Origin: Hermetia illucens | Lineage: Eukaryota; Arthropoda; Insecta; Diptera; Stratiomyidae | Direction of reading: 5' to 3' | Assembly (NCBI RefSeq): GCF_905115235.1 | Contig: NC_051854.1 | Span: 102,879,200 to 102,943,199 of the forward strand | Length of the DNA: 64,000 nt | Part shown: positions 44,470 through 58,100 of the stretch, one piece after another | Position numbering within the stretch: the first letter of the stretch is position 1 | Layout of the letters: each line of letters begins with the position of its first letter | Program-made: the position numbers and the translations under genes | The notes under the pieces: model-generated | Databases searched by the model: none | Seen by the model: only the letters and a program-made list of their open reading frames with translations | Told to the model about the DNA's origin: nothing

Positions 44470-45789
44470 CAGGGTGCGGCAGCATAACTAACTTTTTTCA
44501 AAACTCAATTAAAACTATTGTATGCATCGGAAAATATTTATTTATTTTTTATAATGTAGGTACATGTCTAAAGTTTTTATTTACATTGTTTTGAAGATCA
44601 AATCTGTTAGGTGACGTCTCCCATTCTCCATACATTGCGTAAACCGATTTCTGGCGTTTGTCATGACTCTTGTTAGCATAGCAGGTGTTATGTTGGCAAT
44701 TTCTTCTTGGATGTTGGTCTTCAAATCTTGTAGGGTTCTTGGACGGTTCACATAAACACGGGATTTCAAAAAAACCCATAGAAAAAAATCACCAAGGGGC
44801 AGATCGGGAGAGCGTGCCGGCCATTCCAAATCGCCTCTAATTGAGATAAGGCGCTCTGAAAAGTGTTCCCTCAAAACAGCCAACGATGCTCTTGAAGTGT
44901 GTGCTGTTGCACCGTCTTGTTGGAACCAAGTGTCCCCCAAATCCAAATTTTCTAGCCGTGGGAAAAAAAAAATTCTGTAGCATGTTTACATACCGGTCCA
45001 AATTCACTGTCACTGTAACCTCATTTTCCTCAAAAAACCAGGACCAATAATTCCAGCTGAAGAAATTGCACACCACACTGTGACTTTAGGTGAATGCAAA
45101 GGCTTTTGATGCAATTCTCGATGGTTGGTGTCAGCCCAGTAGCGCATGTTTTGCTTGTTAACCGACCCACACAAATGAAAATGGGCTTCATCGCTAAAAA
45201 AACAATAGCACCCTCGGGAACGACATCAAGAAGAAGCTCACATGCGTTCATCCGAGAATTGAAGTCACGTTCTGAAAGTTCCTGCACTATCGCCATCTTA
45301 TAGGGATGAAAATGAAGATCATCACGAAGAATTCTTCTCACAGAACGATCGGATAGTCCAAGGGCAGATGCGTGTTTGCGCGCAGAACGCCGTGGCGATC
45401 GCAACATTGACGCTCTCACTGCTTCTATGTTCTCAGGTGATCTAACGGGCCGAGGGACTCCAGTTCTTCCTTTTGTCGCACTTGCAGTTTGTCTGAGTGT
45501 AGTGACCCATGTAACAATTGATTTGCGGTCTGGGACGGGAGCCAACGGGGCTAAATTAAAGCGATTCCGAAATGCACGCTGTGTTGCAATAACCGAACAT
45601 CCGCTTGAAAAGTAAACCTCAACGGCAAAGGCACGCTCCTCACTATTCCAACGCATGATGGCGACTGAACCGTGTCGGGACAAAACTTTACAGTATCCCC
45701 TCTTGAACGAGACGACTAGCGCTCCGCTATGACATCAACTAACTGAGTGGCGCGCATTTTAAAAAAGGAAGTTATGCTGCCGCACCCTG
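44470..45789 (-). mobile_element. Tc1/mariner-superfamily transposon, DD41D type, nearly whole
   Basis: Both ends are present. The terminal inverted repeats share CAGGGTGCGGCAGCATAACT exactly, then differ at two of the next nine bases, and TA flanks each end (44468-44469, 45790-45791). The transposase is on the minus strand. 45030-45683 has an N-terminal DNA-binding region (HGSVAIMRWNSEERAFAVEV, SVRRILRDDLHFHPYK). A shift in a T-run moves the first catalytic D (SDEAHFH) to the next frame, and 44581-44946 carries TWFQQDGATAHTS and WPARSPDLPLGDFFLW to a natural stop. 41 residues separate the second and third D. About two frame changes make this copy inactive, but its ends could still be used by a transposase supplied elsewhere. 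Confidence 0.95.
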
Positions 45790-45791
45790 TA

Positions 45792-46194
45792 TTTCACCTG
45801 CTTATCAACAACCTAAATTCGGAAACTTGAATAATTTAAGTTCTTTGGGAAATATTTTGTGTAAATTTATAATACTTCTTGGTTTTGGAAGGCATAAATA
45901 ATTATTAAGTCTCATCTAAGGAATAGCAACTGCCAGCATTCCAAGTTTTAGATGCACGAATTTATTGTTAATATACAATATATAGATTATACTTCTGAAC
46001 ATCATAAACTATTCCGCTCATCCATCCATCCCAACTGCAATTTATATCTATTCCTTTTAACATATATATTTTATTCTTTTTTCTAGTTTGAATAAAAATT
46101 ACTCCAATTTTGATTATCAAATAATTTTAAGAGAAAAAGACATTCACACTACGGTTAGCTTATTTATAATAATTTAAATATAAAGAAGAGAAAG
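45792..46194. other. Pak upstream flank
   Basis: AT-rich; probably intron or 5' UTR of Pak. The start codon context AAAG-ATG is acceptable. Confidence 0.4.
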
Positions 46195-49100
46195 ATGTCT
46201 AGTGAAGAGGATAAACCACCAGCACCTCCTGTACGATTAACTAGCAATCGTGGCGGAGGAGATCGCTCCGACGGCGGACCCCCCGTTGATATGCGGCCGT
46301 TACCCAAAGGTATTATAAGCTAATCATATCTGTCTTTTTAAAATTAAATATATTGTGTCTCTACAGAACCAGAGGATGCCGATCGAAAGAAAAAGACACT
46401 GAAAAATAAAATCAAAGGCTCGAAACCGCTCCATACTGATTCAAAACCGAATATATCGTATCCAACGAATTTCGAGCATACAGTTCATGTGGGATTCGAT
46501 TCGGTGACAGGTGAATTTACGGTAAGTCAACAGAAGTTTTGAAATAATTAAATAACTACACTTAGATTATTCATGTTGAGTACATGCGACCAATTTGTTG
46601 ATGTTCATAGACAGTTAATATAAATTTTCTCGTCTGTAAATTATCTAGAAAATTTCATTTAATTTTTTTGCGAATGCTTTTTGGCTTACACTCACCGAAA
46701 GTTTATTGAAGCCTTACCTTTGCTGTAGTAAATTGCTTAGCCTTCACAGTTAATTTTAGTGTATTGAAAATGGATGTTTCTTATTCATTTGGTTTATGAC
46801 TACCAATATTGCAATATTTTAGTGGGATTCGTGTACAATATCGGTCAAATTATGGACCGATTATATAATAATTTTGCCTTTGGCGATGATATTTTGGAAA
46901 AAGAACTGAAAGAATTGTGAACATGTTTAATTTAATAACTGAAGAAGCTATTTCTTCTTCCCCAATAAAAATTTGCGAGATGCAATCATCTAAAGAGAAG
47001 TTGTTTTCGATAACATCTTGCACATTATTAATAATTCGCGAGTTTACATCCGAAGATATGACAGTAGAAAATGGGCTCGTTTAAAACAACTTAGTTTTTT
47101 CATGAAATTCATTAAAATAAATCATTTTTATCTATAAATTAAGGCAGTAGTTAACAGTGTAAGATAAATTTTTGCATTGCCAACAACGTGGAAAGCAGAG
47201 CGCCCCCAGGGGAGTACCGCTTATATATTTGTCTTCTATTTTTTGGATTCACCGATGATTGAAGTTAACTGAGTTCATGTTCTTAAACATAGGAGAAGAC
47301 GAGGAAACAGGTAGTGCATGAAGATTAAGTACGAAGTATTTCGAAGATCGATAAAATATACATTGTAAAATATCTGCGCCAACAATAGACATTGAAAAAA
47401 ATGTCATGGGCCAGAAATCATTTGCACTATATAAAAGGATACTGCAAAGAATTTCCCGCGAAAGTATCAGCATCACCATGTTGTTATTCTACCGGACTCT
47501 AGATCAAGTCAATTCAACCAGTATAGTATCCCGCAAAGAATAATTCGGCTCCAAGCCTCCGACGACCGACAATAACCAGTAATTCTTCAATACATCGGAA
47601 CATTAGAAAAGAAAGTAGGCATCAACTACTAATAAATAGCTGCACCCTGCTATTGAGAAAATTGGCGGTCAAAACCAAGAAACATAGCCTCCAACATAGC
47701 AATAAAATAAAACTCGGTGTCATGGTTGTTCTGATAATAAACTTAATGATGAACACATGTTGGATTGGCAATGCTTCTACGATCTGTGCTACGTGTGACT
47801 AAGAAATATTGTCTTCAGTCGCAACGTCCAAAAAGTGGTAAACATGATGGGAGAATAGAAAATCACTCAGAAAATTAACGATTTTATTTGCGGTTCTAAC
47901 GTGCCGTTGCCAATTCGTAGCATAAGTAGCTCGCTGTTTAAAATTTAACGAAAAAGTACTCTTCGGCTTCGTTATGTTAACAGTTACCATTTTGCATGCA
48001 ATAGCCAGCGTGATCTTTTAAAAATTAATCAGCATCCGGTTTACAGTACAATTTCTTCACATATACCCTTTAAGTCTCAATGGCTAGCAAACTGGGGCTA
48101 AGAAATATTAAAAATTACAATCTATATTTACTATTGAATCGACACTTAATTGATTTTTAATCACATAAAAGCATCAAAAGCGACCAATACGAAATTAAGA
48201 ATATGTAGCTGCCAACTGATCAAAATAAGTTTAGAGTGCTATCTCGCCTCTGAAGCTAAGAACGGATGAAATGGATAAAATCCCAGAGCGAAAAGTATTT
48301 ATAAGAAATTTTTGAAGCATTGATCACGAGTGAAAATAGTTAAAAGTCCGGTTGTCGGAAGTGAAAATGGCTACTGCCTAAATGAACTGTTGGTTTCCTG
48401 ACACATAGCGATTTTAAAGGACATTATGCCGAAAGCTGATTTCGTACTCAAAGTCTTAAAGTGCTTTCCCAATCCATTTTCCTCCACAGCAAAAAACATT
48501 TGTTTATTAAAAAAAAATCATTCGCTTTTTGAAATTGGTATGACTTTTAAATCTTCCACGGGGTAACTTTTATACGTAACGTTAAACTTCCTCAGGCCAT
48601 TTTAGCTTTCTCTAGGCAATATGTTGAACTTACTAATAAAATTATCGATACTACCGATGATAGCGCCTAGGTTGAAAGTGCAGTTGAACTAACTGAAAAC
48701 TGCTATGAACGCTGGAAAGATGGTTTTTTAAATGGAATTAAATGATGGGAACTGATTTACAGCAGGGAGATGTCTAATATATTGGGAAATCTTATATATT
48801 TAGGATTTTGCGAAATGCATTAATGGAATCCAAAGGGAGGTGCTCTATATGAAACTTCTCCGCTTTTATGCATATTTGCTAGTCCCACTAAACATAATGT
48901 AGTTTTTTGAACGTTTGAATATCTCTGGCATAATTTTACACATAATCCCCTGCTTTAGTACAAAATATTGACGAAGACCGGGCGCAATTTGAAATACAGA
49001 GTGACGCAGGAAAGCAGGAGCTAAAATCGTCTGCTGGCAGGTGGAGCCAAAGATTGACTGTGAGGGATAGTTACATACTTATACATATCATGATTGTTTT

Positions 49101-52100
49101 TTAAGTTTGAAATCTGATTTCACAATCTTCCCTAGAAGCTTCTTGAAAAGGAAGTATGTAAAAAAAAAATAAAACTGCTAATTTATCGTTAAGGAGAAAT
49201 TTTCTAGTAAAAAATTTAAAAACTATCATTAAGCAATCCATGAGCAATTGTTTTTAATTACACGGATTCCTCAAAGAGTCAATAGTGGCTAGTTTTCACT
49301 CAACGTTGGTCGCAGTCACTGGTAAAAACTGCGGCATAAACACAAATCACCGCAGCTATGGGATGTTCTTAAGCTGCGTCACATTACCCTACCTGCGAAC
49401 ATTGTTGTATTCATCTGCTTGTTTCACAGTGAGTCACGTCACCTCACCAAGCTACGTCTCAACTTGCGCCCGGCTTAAACTTCTTAAAATCAGAGCGAAT
49501 CATTTAGTTTGCTTTATGAGTATTTACCGTACACAATTACCATTTAACAATTGTCTAATTGTTGAACAGCTAGTTTTTGCTGTCAATTCCAAAACCACCC
49601 AAGTAGGAAACATGCAAAAAAAAAAAACAAATTGTAAAATCCGTAGTCAACTTTGACCTTTTTCGAAAAGGATATTTAAGTGTTCTTCCCTTATAAATTT
49701 CCCGGGCTGGATCATCGTCACCTATTCGGATTAAGTGACGTGCCCACCGCAACCTATTGAGTCGAATTTTATTCACCACCAGACGGCCGTGATATCGCTC
49801 ATGAATTTCGTCGTTATATAGGCTACGGAATCGTCCCTCCTCATAAAAGTCTTCGAAGAATACATGAGCGATTGGGAAGATCATTATTTTGTACAGTAAG
49901 AGCTTAGACTCTATGATGAGACGTTTCGAACGGAACAGTTTTTGTATTCTGAAATAGGCTCTGTTGGCTGCCAACAATCGTGCGCGGATTTCATCGTATT
50001 AGCTGTTATCGGTTGCGATGCTCTACTGTATATAGAAGAAATTATCAAAGATAACAAAGTTGTAGTCTCCCTATCTTTGCTGTTCTCATTTGACCCGTTC
50101 GGTTTGATGCTGTTTTTTGGTACTGAGGTCGCCACCATGCACTTCGTCTTGTCTTCGTTAATGTGCAGTGCAAGATCTTGTGTTGCTTTACATCTCGGAT
50201 TGTTCTTCCCATAATATCAATATCGTCTTTATAGGCCAATAGTTAGGTGGACTTGAAGAGGGTGGTTCCTCTCGCAGCGCGGTTCACCTTTTCCAGTGTC
50301 CGGTTAAAAAGGATGCACGATAAAGCATCCCCTTGTCTTAGACCATTGTTGATGATGAGTGGTCTTGGGAATGATCCTGCTGCTTTTATCTGGCCTCGCA
50401 CATTGATCAGGGTCAGCTTAGTCAATTTTATCAATTTCGTCGGAATACTGGATAATTTGTTCGGGATATTGAATTCTCTTATGGCCGTGTATAGCTTTAC
50501 TCTGGCTATGCTATTATAAGCGGCCTTGAAGTCGTTAAAAAGATGGTGCAACTGATGACCATATTCTAACAACTTTTCCATCGCTTGCTGCAGAGAGAGC
50601 CTCTCGTGATCTTGCTCTATCAAATTTCTACGTATTCCGACCGTTATAAAAATTTTTAAAAAGAAGAAATACTGAACTTTCTTTCCAACGTTCTTTCTCT
50701 TGTTGCAAAATGCAGTCCATTTAGAGTACATGTAATCAAAAGAATGTCAAGCTGTCACGCGAGAAAAATGGGGAAGATTTTTTTTAAGTTGGAAAAAGAA
50801 GACGAAAGTTGAATAGGAGATTATTTTAATGCTTCTTGCCTCTGTGTCTCTTGTTTCCTCTAAATTAATTGATTTAAACGGTGGTGTGTCATCTCTATAT
50901 ATTATTTTTCTGTTTCTGTTTCAAGCTGCCAATGAAAGTAAGTATTGCTTAGTTTAGTATTAATTTGCCGTTTCAATGTTCGTGTGTGTTATATTTAATT
51001 TATTATTTATCATTTTGGGAATCGTGAAAATGCTTAAAAACCACTCATTTTGTATATTTGCTGCTTCGCTGATATTGTATTTAAAATTTGCATAAATTGC
51101 CCTATAAATATGATGCTCATGAATTTCTTTCGACACATAAGAAACCGATGAGATATTTATTTGCGATTGATATTTTTAGAAACTATGATGAGAGGTAAAT
51201 CAAAATATTCCAGTTTTGCAATAAACGCTATTGTTTATATATATACTGGTCGAAAAATGAACTGGAAGAGAATAGCATAAACATCAATTTTATTACAATA
51301 TATATATCTGCTGCCCACATAACTATATCGGCACGATACATACAAATACATTCGGCTGCGACGGTGTTGTTTAAGGCATTTCAAAATATACCCAGCAGTT
51401 TGGAAGCAAATCTGTGGCAATTAAAAGCATTTCGTTAATAGGCGAGGAATATTGTTGATTTTCGAATCCCACATGAAAAATAATTCGTTGACTCATGCGT
51501 CACGATAGACGCATATTTTCAAAATGAAACATAAATATATTTATTCAACCTGTACAATGGTATTCATTAATTCTGATTTTGGATTTCCATCGGTTCAATA
51601 GAAATGTGTTGATATTGTCAAGAGGTTAACGTAATAAAATAAAAAGTGGCGTTTTTAATAAAATTTTCATGGCACGAAACGGTAGAACTTAATCCTATTC
51701 GAACAGCTGGATTGATTTCGCACAAGAAGTACAAATTTGAATAATGCCAGATTCCTAGTTAACGGTTTGGAAAAAAATTATATTAACATTCCGTGCGTGA
51801 TGCCGATACTTCGTTTTTTTGTCATAGTAATATAAACAGTATCAACATAGACAGTGCTTTTTTACTAGTCATTCTTACCGGGTCTACAGGCTACTGTGAA
51901 TTGCCTCCACGGATTTAGATTCGATAAGTTTTTGAATCAGCAAGTGAGTGCTTTTTTGAGAAAAACGATATTTGTTTTTAGCTAACAGATGATGTAGATG
52001 CTGTATTTCGGTTGCAAACTATTCTCTTCTTCAGTGCCTTGCATTCTGAGATATTATACAAGATTGAATGTAAACTTGCATATATAGTAAATTGGAAAAG

Positions 52101-55100
52101 TTCATTACCTGGTTCTCTCTTTCGGAGAAACTTTCGAAATGCCGAGATGCTAATATGCAATGAGTTCGTCGAGTTATTCTTATGTAATCTGATGACCAAG
52201 CACCATGTGCCTAGCCACTGCAAACCTTATGTGCCATTTTGCTCTATTCGTTTCTTTAACGTGTTCTATGAAAAAGATGTTGACTAAACTTTTGTTCTGT
52301 CTTCCATAAATCATGTGGCATTCTGTGTAAATTATTTGGTAAATCCCGCTCCATTCTTTTTTCTTTTGGGTTCTTGATGAATTGCGAGTTCGGGAAAAGA
52401 GAATCATACAATTCTAGCTACTTGAATCTTCAAAATATAAGTAAGCAACGGATATTATAATAATATATATAGGATATAAGAAGGGAACAGTTGGTTTTCG
52501 AAATACAGAGAGAAAAAAATATGTTAGCTACAAAGCAAAACAAACATTCTTTTTCACTAAATTCCAAGCAATGGCTAACAATATTACTCTACACTCCAAA
52601 TACGATGAACAGTTAAGTTTTTGTAATCAGGAAGCTATTTGAAAAGGACGTTGCCTGCAGTTCCGAAGCTTGTTTGATAATTTAATGCAGAATAATCTTA
52701 GTGTGATAGTACTTTCTACACTCCCGTTTCTTCGCCATCGTCAAATGGTATGTTGATTAAAAAGCATTTGGAACCAAAACAAACGAGCAACGTGAAGAAC
52801 TGACTCAAGCCTAGGGTTTGAACAGGTAGTGGCAGTACTCGGGATATGCTTTTTCCTCTATCGTAACATAGAGCAAGTCGGGAAACCGGAAGCTCGGTGC
52901 TTCAGATATGAAAGGTTTTGTTTGCTTCTTCGGTGCGCATATTTGAGTGCAGAACTATACCATTTGTACGTAGCCCGTTATTTATATGCATTTAGCATGT
53001 CATACTACTCACTTTACTGTGACTGTGACTACTCACTTTAGTGTGATATTAATATTTAGTTGCAATAAAGTCAACTTTGAGCTACTGTAACTTTGTTAGT
53101 AATAGTATAGTACTATTATTAACTTAATTTGTGCAGATATCAATATGGAGAGTATTTTGAGGCCTAGACACTACAGAGAGAGCTTCATGATTTTTTTCAG
53201 ATTTTTCGGTAGGGTAGTTTCTGAGAATGGGTCCGTTGAAGAAATCATCACTTTCCTTTCTAATAAATCTCAAAACTAAGACCGGATTCGAAAATACTAA
53301 TCGAGACCTTTGATTTGATACCCAACATGACTATATTCGATAAGAAAAAAATGTACACTCCCGTTTTGCATGTATGCCCTTAACCTCAACGTAGAAAGAT
53401 ATCACTCACTGCATGTCTGGGTGTTCACAATTCCCACCTTCTCACCAAATTTCGTTTCAATCGGTATAGCCGTTTCTGAGAAAAGTGAGTGTGACAGACA
53501 GACGTTGAACCGATTTTAATAAGCTTTTGTTTTGCAAACAAAACCTCAAAAATGTGTAGGTTTAATCTAACTCCTCACATTTGGGGAAGCAGTTTAATCA
53601 TGACGTTAATTAAGATTAAAACTGCGTCAAGTAGGAATGATAGAATAGATCGCTAGTTACAACTAAAAATTCTTTCTTCCAAACCGTTTCAGCCATGGGT
53701 GCATCGTCAATATGTAGGTATCAATTGTGCGCGTATGCATGGAGAGGAGGATAGACTTAGCCCCTGAGGACCCCTAACCGAATATTCTAGATTCGATTAC
53801 GAGCTGCAGTAGTGTGCAGGACACTAGCTTATTTACGCATCATTATTTGGCGTTGGTCCATCTACATTCTCACAAACTATTCCGTTTCGTTTCATTTTTG
53901 TTCCAATATTTTCCCAAGCAAGCCTTTTCTCTAGAATAACTTGCAGATACTTGACTTCTGCATCTTTGATAATCAGAGATCTTTCAGATCTCTCCTTTTT
54001 AAAATTAATACCAACGGGTTTTTTTTTTAGATTTACTGAAAGCTCGTCCTAAAGCATGATAGGATCGATAGCACACCTATTTTAGGCACCCTTTTATTGC
54101 TTCTGTCGGATATCAAAAGCAATCCAATGTTCACAAACGCCCCCAACCTCGGCTCTCAGAATTGCGTCCAAAGTCTTAGAAATTATTGAATAGGGAGCAA
54201 ACTTAGGTATGTAGCTCAGAGCTAGACATGACAAAAAATATTTCGTAGGAATCCTTCCAAGTGTTCTCTCTTTCAGCAGATAGATTCGATTCACGCCTGG
54301 TGCATATCCCAATTAGAGCTACAAAAAAATAGAAATTCATTGAAAGAGTGTATCTTTTTCTTTAGCCTTCGTCCCGTTCACAAGCGGGGTCGGCTCGTCG
54401 TGATCGGCTTCGCCATTTGGCTCTATCGAATGCCTGATCTGGGTGCAATCTCGAGGCTTTCAAATCCCCATCCAGCGTATCAAGCCACCGTTGCTTAGGT
54501 CTGCCTTTTGGTCGTTTACCATCGACTTCAATGTTCAGACCAATCTTGGCAAGTGAATTCTCGTTTGCACGAATTGCGTGACCATTGAAAGAGTGTATGG
54601 TAAAATTAAAAATTATGCAAACAGATTTTCAAAGATGTGAACCTGAAGAATTGCAGACTTCCGTACCTTCATGAAATCCTTCACTTCAACAGCCGCTATT
54701 TCATTATCTTTGAAACGGTGCATACCTGGATCTACTTTTTCTTCAAAAAAATGCATAGTCAACAGTTAGCGCACTTAAGCTCTTTTGAAGAAATTTTCTG
54801 GTCATATATGCATAGTTAAGATGGTAGTTTATTGCATTGTGGAAAAAAAGTGCCCCAATATTGCGTGAACGCGGATTTCTGTCGTTGCCATTGAAAGCTT
54901 GACGGCAATTTATGTACTTAATTCAATTAAGCGCTCTTTTCTTCTCGTCTAAGTCTGTGTTGTACAAATTCTAATATGAATTAAGAGTTCGGATGTAGGT
55001 AGAAATCTCTTTAATGATTTTTGATAATACTATTTCATGATAGTATTCCCTGTTACAGACGAAGTGGATGAATCCACAAATAGTTCGAACTGTCTAATTT

Positions 55101-58100
55101 TTGAATATATATTATTTTGGTTGTCTTTTTCAAGTGAATCATGTTAAATTTGATGTATGCTCTCAAAGTATTCTGAATAATTTAATCGGAATTTCATTTT
55201 ATTTTTTCTTACAGGGCATGCCAGAAGCATGGGCTCGTTTATTGATGAATTCAAATATAAGTAAACAAGAACAAAAGAAAAATCCTCAAGCTGTTCTTGA
55301 CGTTTTGAAATGGTATGATAATACCAGCAAGCAACGGCCTAATTCCAAATATATGACAAATGCCACTACCACACACTCAGGTAAGATGATTTATTTTTTA
55401 CATATTTATTTAGATGTAATCAATTCTGAAAAATCAAAAATACATCCCCGATGTATGTATACGAAACAAGCAGAAGAAGAAAGTTTCGAGCGATGGCCCT
55501 TTAATTTTTCATCTAAATGGATCGACGCAATTCATTTGTAACGATTACAATTGTATTACAAAATCACGAAAACTTTTTGATATAGAAAGAAAGATCTGGT
55601 GATTGTTGTGGCCATTTCCTGATTTGTAAGATGTTCTCTTTTCCTCTTCCATTTAAGAACTGGACGAGCGCAATGCTGACCTCATTGCCTCCTATAGTGT
55701 GTACTGTAGTGTGCAGTTATGATCTTGAATGAAGGCCCAGATCCAATTGAATTGTCGCTCCAACGATGATTATTACTATTCAGGAACTCTTAGCACAGAA
55801 GGTATGCTTCGGATCATTATCTTGTTGGAGCAGACAATTTTATCCAATGATGTTGAATCCAGAGGGTATGGCATATACTTGCAAAATTTTCAAATACCCT
55901 TTTTTCAGTATTCCCTTCTTAAAAAATAAATAACCAGACCTTCCGCCACTAAAGCGCATCCAAACCATAACACTGTTTTCGTCATGGTTTACAGTCGGCA
56001 CAGTAAAAATGTCTAACGCTCTTTCTTGTTTCGAATGAGGCACAAATACTCGCCTATTGGACGCGAATATTTAGCACTTCGATTCATCTGTCCAAAGCAA
56101 TTTTTTTCTACTGCTGGTCCAATTCTTGTGTGCTTTAGCCCACAATCGTCGCCTTGGCTTATGTTCAGCTGTTAATTTCGCTTTTCTTTTTTACTGCGCA
56201 AACGCTTAAACTATTGGACAATAAACACCTTTTAACCGCAGTTGTGGAAATCGGTTTTCCACGGATTTAATTTAATGCAGCAATAATTTGAGAAACAGTT
56301 AAAAGTCGATTACATTTCTTTTGTTGTCGTTCTGAGTGTAGTTTTTTTGTCGTTATCAGCCCCACTTTCTCGTTTCCTTGGAAGGGTATAATATACACTT
56401 TTACACGACATTTCGAGTTTCTTCGAGATTTGACGCACTATGTAGCCTTTTGAATGGCATTTTATATGGAACATAGAATGCAACCGTTCATCGATTGCTA
56501 CGAAGTCATTGAAGATAAATTTTTCATTTCAACCTTCTAAAAAAAATTAGCTCTTCTCTTCACCCAAATAATAGAGAAGCAGGAAGGTCCCTGTCAGCTG
56601 GTAAATAACCAAGCGCTCTGTAATTTGCTTCATTGTAAAACTTTGTGATCCAATTCACCGTAGAAATTCTTTCTATTGTCTCAAACCAGCTTCAGTTATT
56701 CACTAATGTATCCATCACCCGAGGAAAATCCTATCCATTATTTCATTTCTCACTGATAAATGTATCCGTATCGAACTGCGCTCTTCATCCGCAAATTGAA
56801 AATAAAAGGCAAACCGAGGAAAAAAAAAACGTCGAAGAAAGTCGCTTGTGTGTATTTTCGGTGCTTCTAGCGAAAGTAAATACAATTATGAACATCATGT
56901 ATTATATTGTGCACTGAAGAAGGGAACAAGTTGTTCCCGAAATACATTAGTGTATATAGATATATTTGTAGATAGCATAAATAAGGAGTTTTTTTTTAAT
57001 TAGGGCATCACGAATATAATTTATTCCATTTTCTTATTGAACAGGTTCATCACTGAGTCGCGTTAGTAGTAGTAGCCCAAGTAGTACACCAACCGATTCT
57101 GAATCGCATACTGGTCCGCAAGTGATTCCTCTAAGTCAATCACACTCGCATAATTTAGTCCCCTCATCGCATAGTTCAACCAATGAAGATGACATCGCGC
57201 CGCCACCACCGCCAATTGCCAGTCGCCCGGAACGAACAAAATCTATCTACACACGGCCTATAGAGGAGATTCCATCGCCGCAACATCAACCATTGCCACC
57301 GCAACCTCCACCATCAGTGCCGCCAGTGCGTATAAGTCCCACACTGAAGAGCCCTACCCTCGATAAAAACAAGAACAATGCCAACAACTTAACGGCGAAT
57401 GCAAATAATTCCAATTTACAACAGACAAGCAACAATGTGTCGGCGCTAACGACGTCAAATTCAACTCTGAACAATACCAATAATTTATCAATAAACAATT
57501 TGCAAACGACAAATGCAACAATAACCGCAGGACCGCAATCGCAACCGCAACCGCCACCACAAACTGCGCAAACGACTCCAACCAATGAATCGAGAGGGGC
57601 TGTGAAAAAGAAGAAAATGACTGATGAAGAAATCCTAGAGAAATTACGAACAATCGTAAGTGTAGGCGACCCTAATCGAAAATACACTAAAATGGAAAAA
57701 ATTGGACAAGGGGCGTCTGGTACGGTTTACACAGCAATTGAAAGCTCCACTGGCATGGAGGTCGCCATTAAACAAATGAATTTAAGTCAACAACCAAAGA
57801 AAGAACTGATTATCAACGAAATCCTAGTGATGCGAGAAAACAAGCATCCAAATGTGGTTAATTATTTGGATAGCTACCTTGTGAACGAAGAATTATGGGT
57901 CGTTATGGAATATTTGCCAGGCGGTTCATTGACTGATGTTGTAACTGAGACGTGTATGGATGAAGGCCAAATAGCCGCCGTATGCCGCGAAGTATTACAA
58001 GCTCTAGAATTTTTACATAGCAATCAAGTGATACATAGAGATATAAAAAGTGACAATATACTGTTGGGATTAGATGGTAGTGTTAAGTTGACAGATTTCG

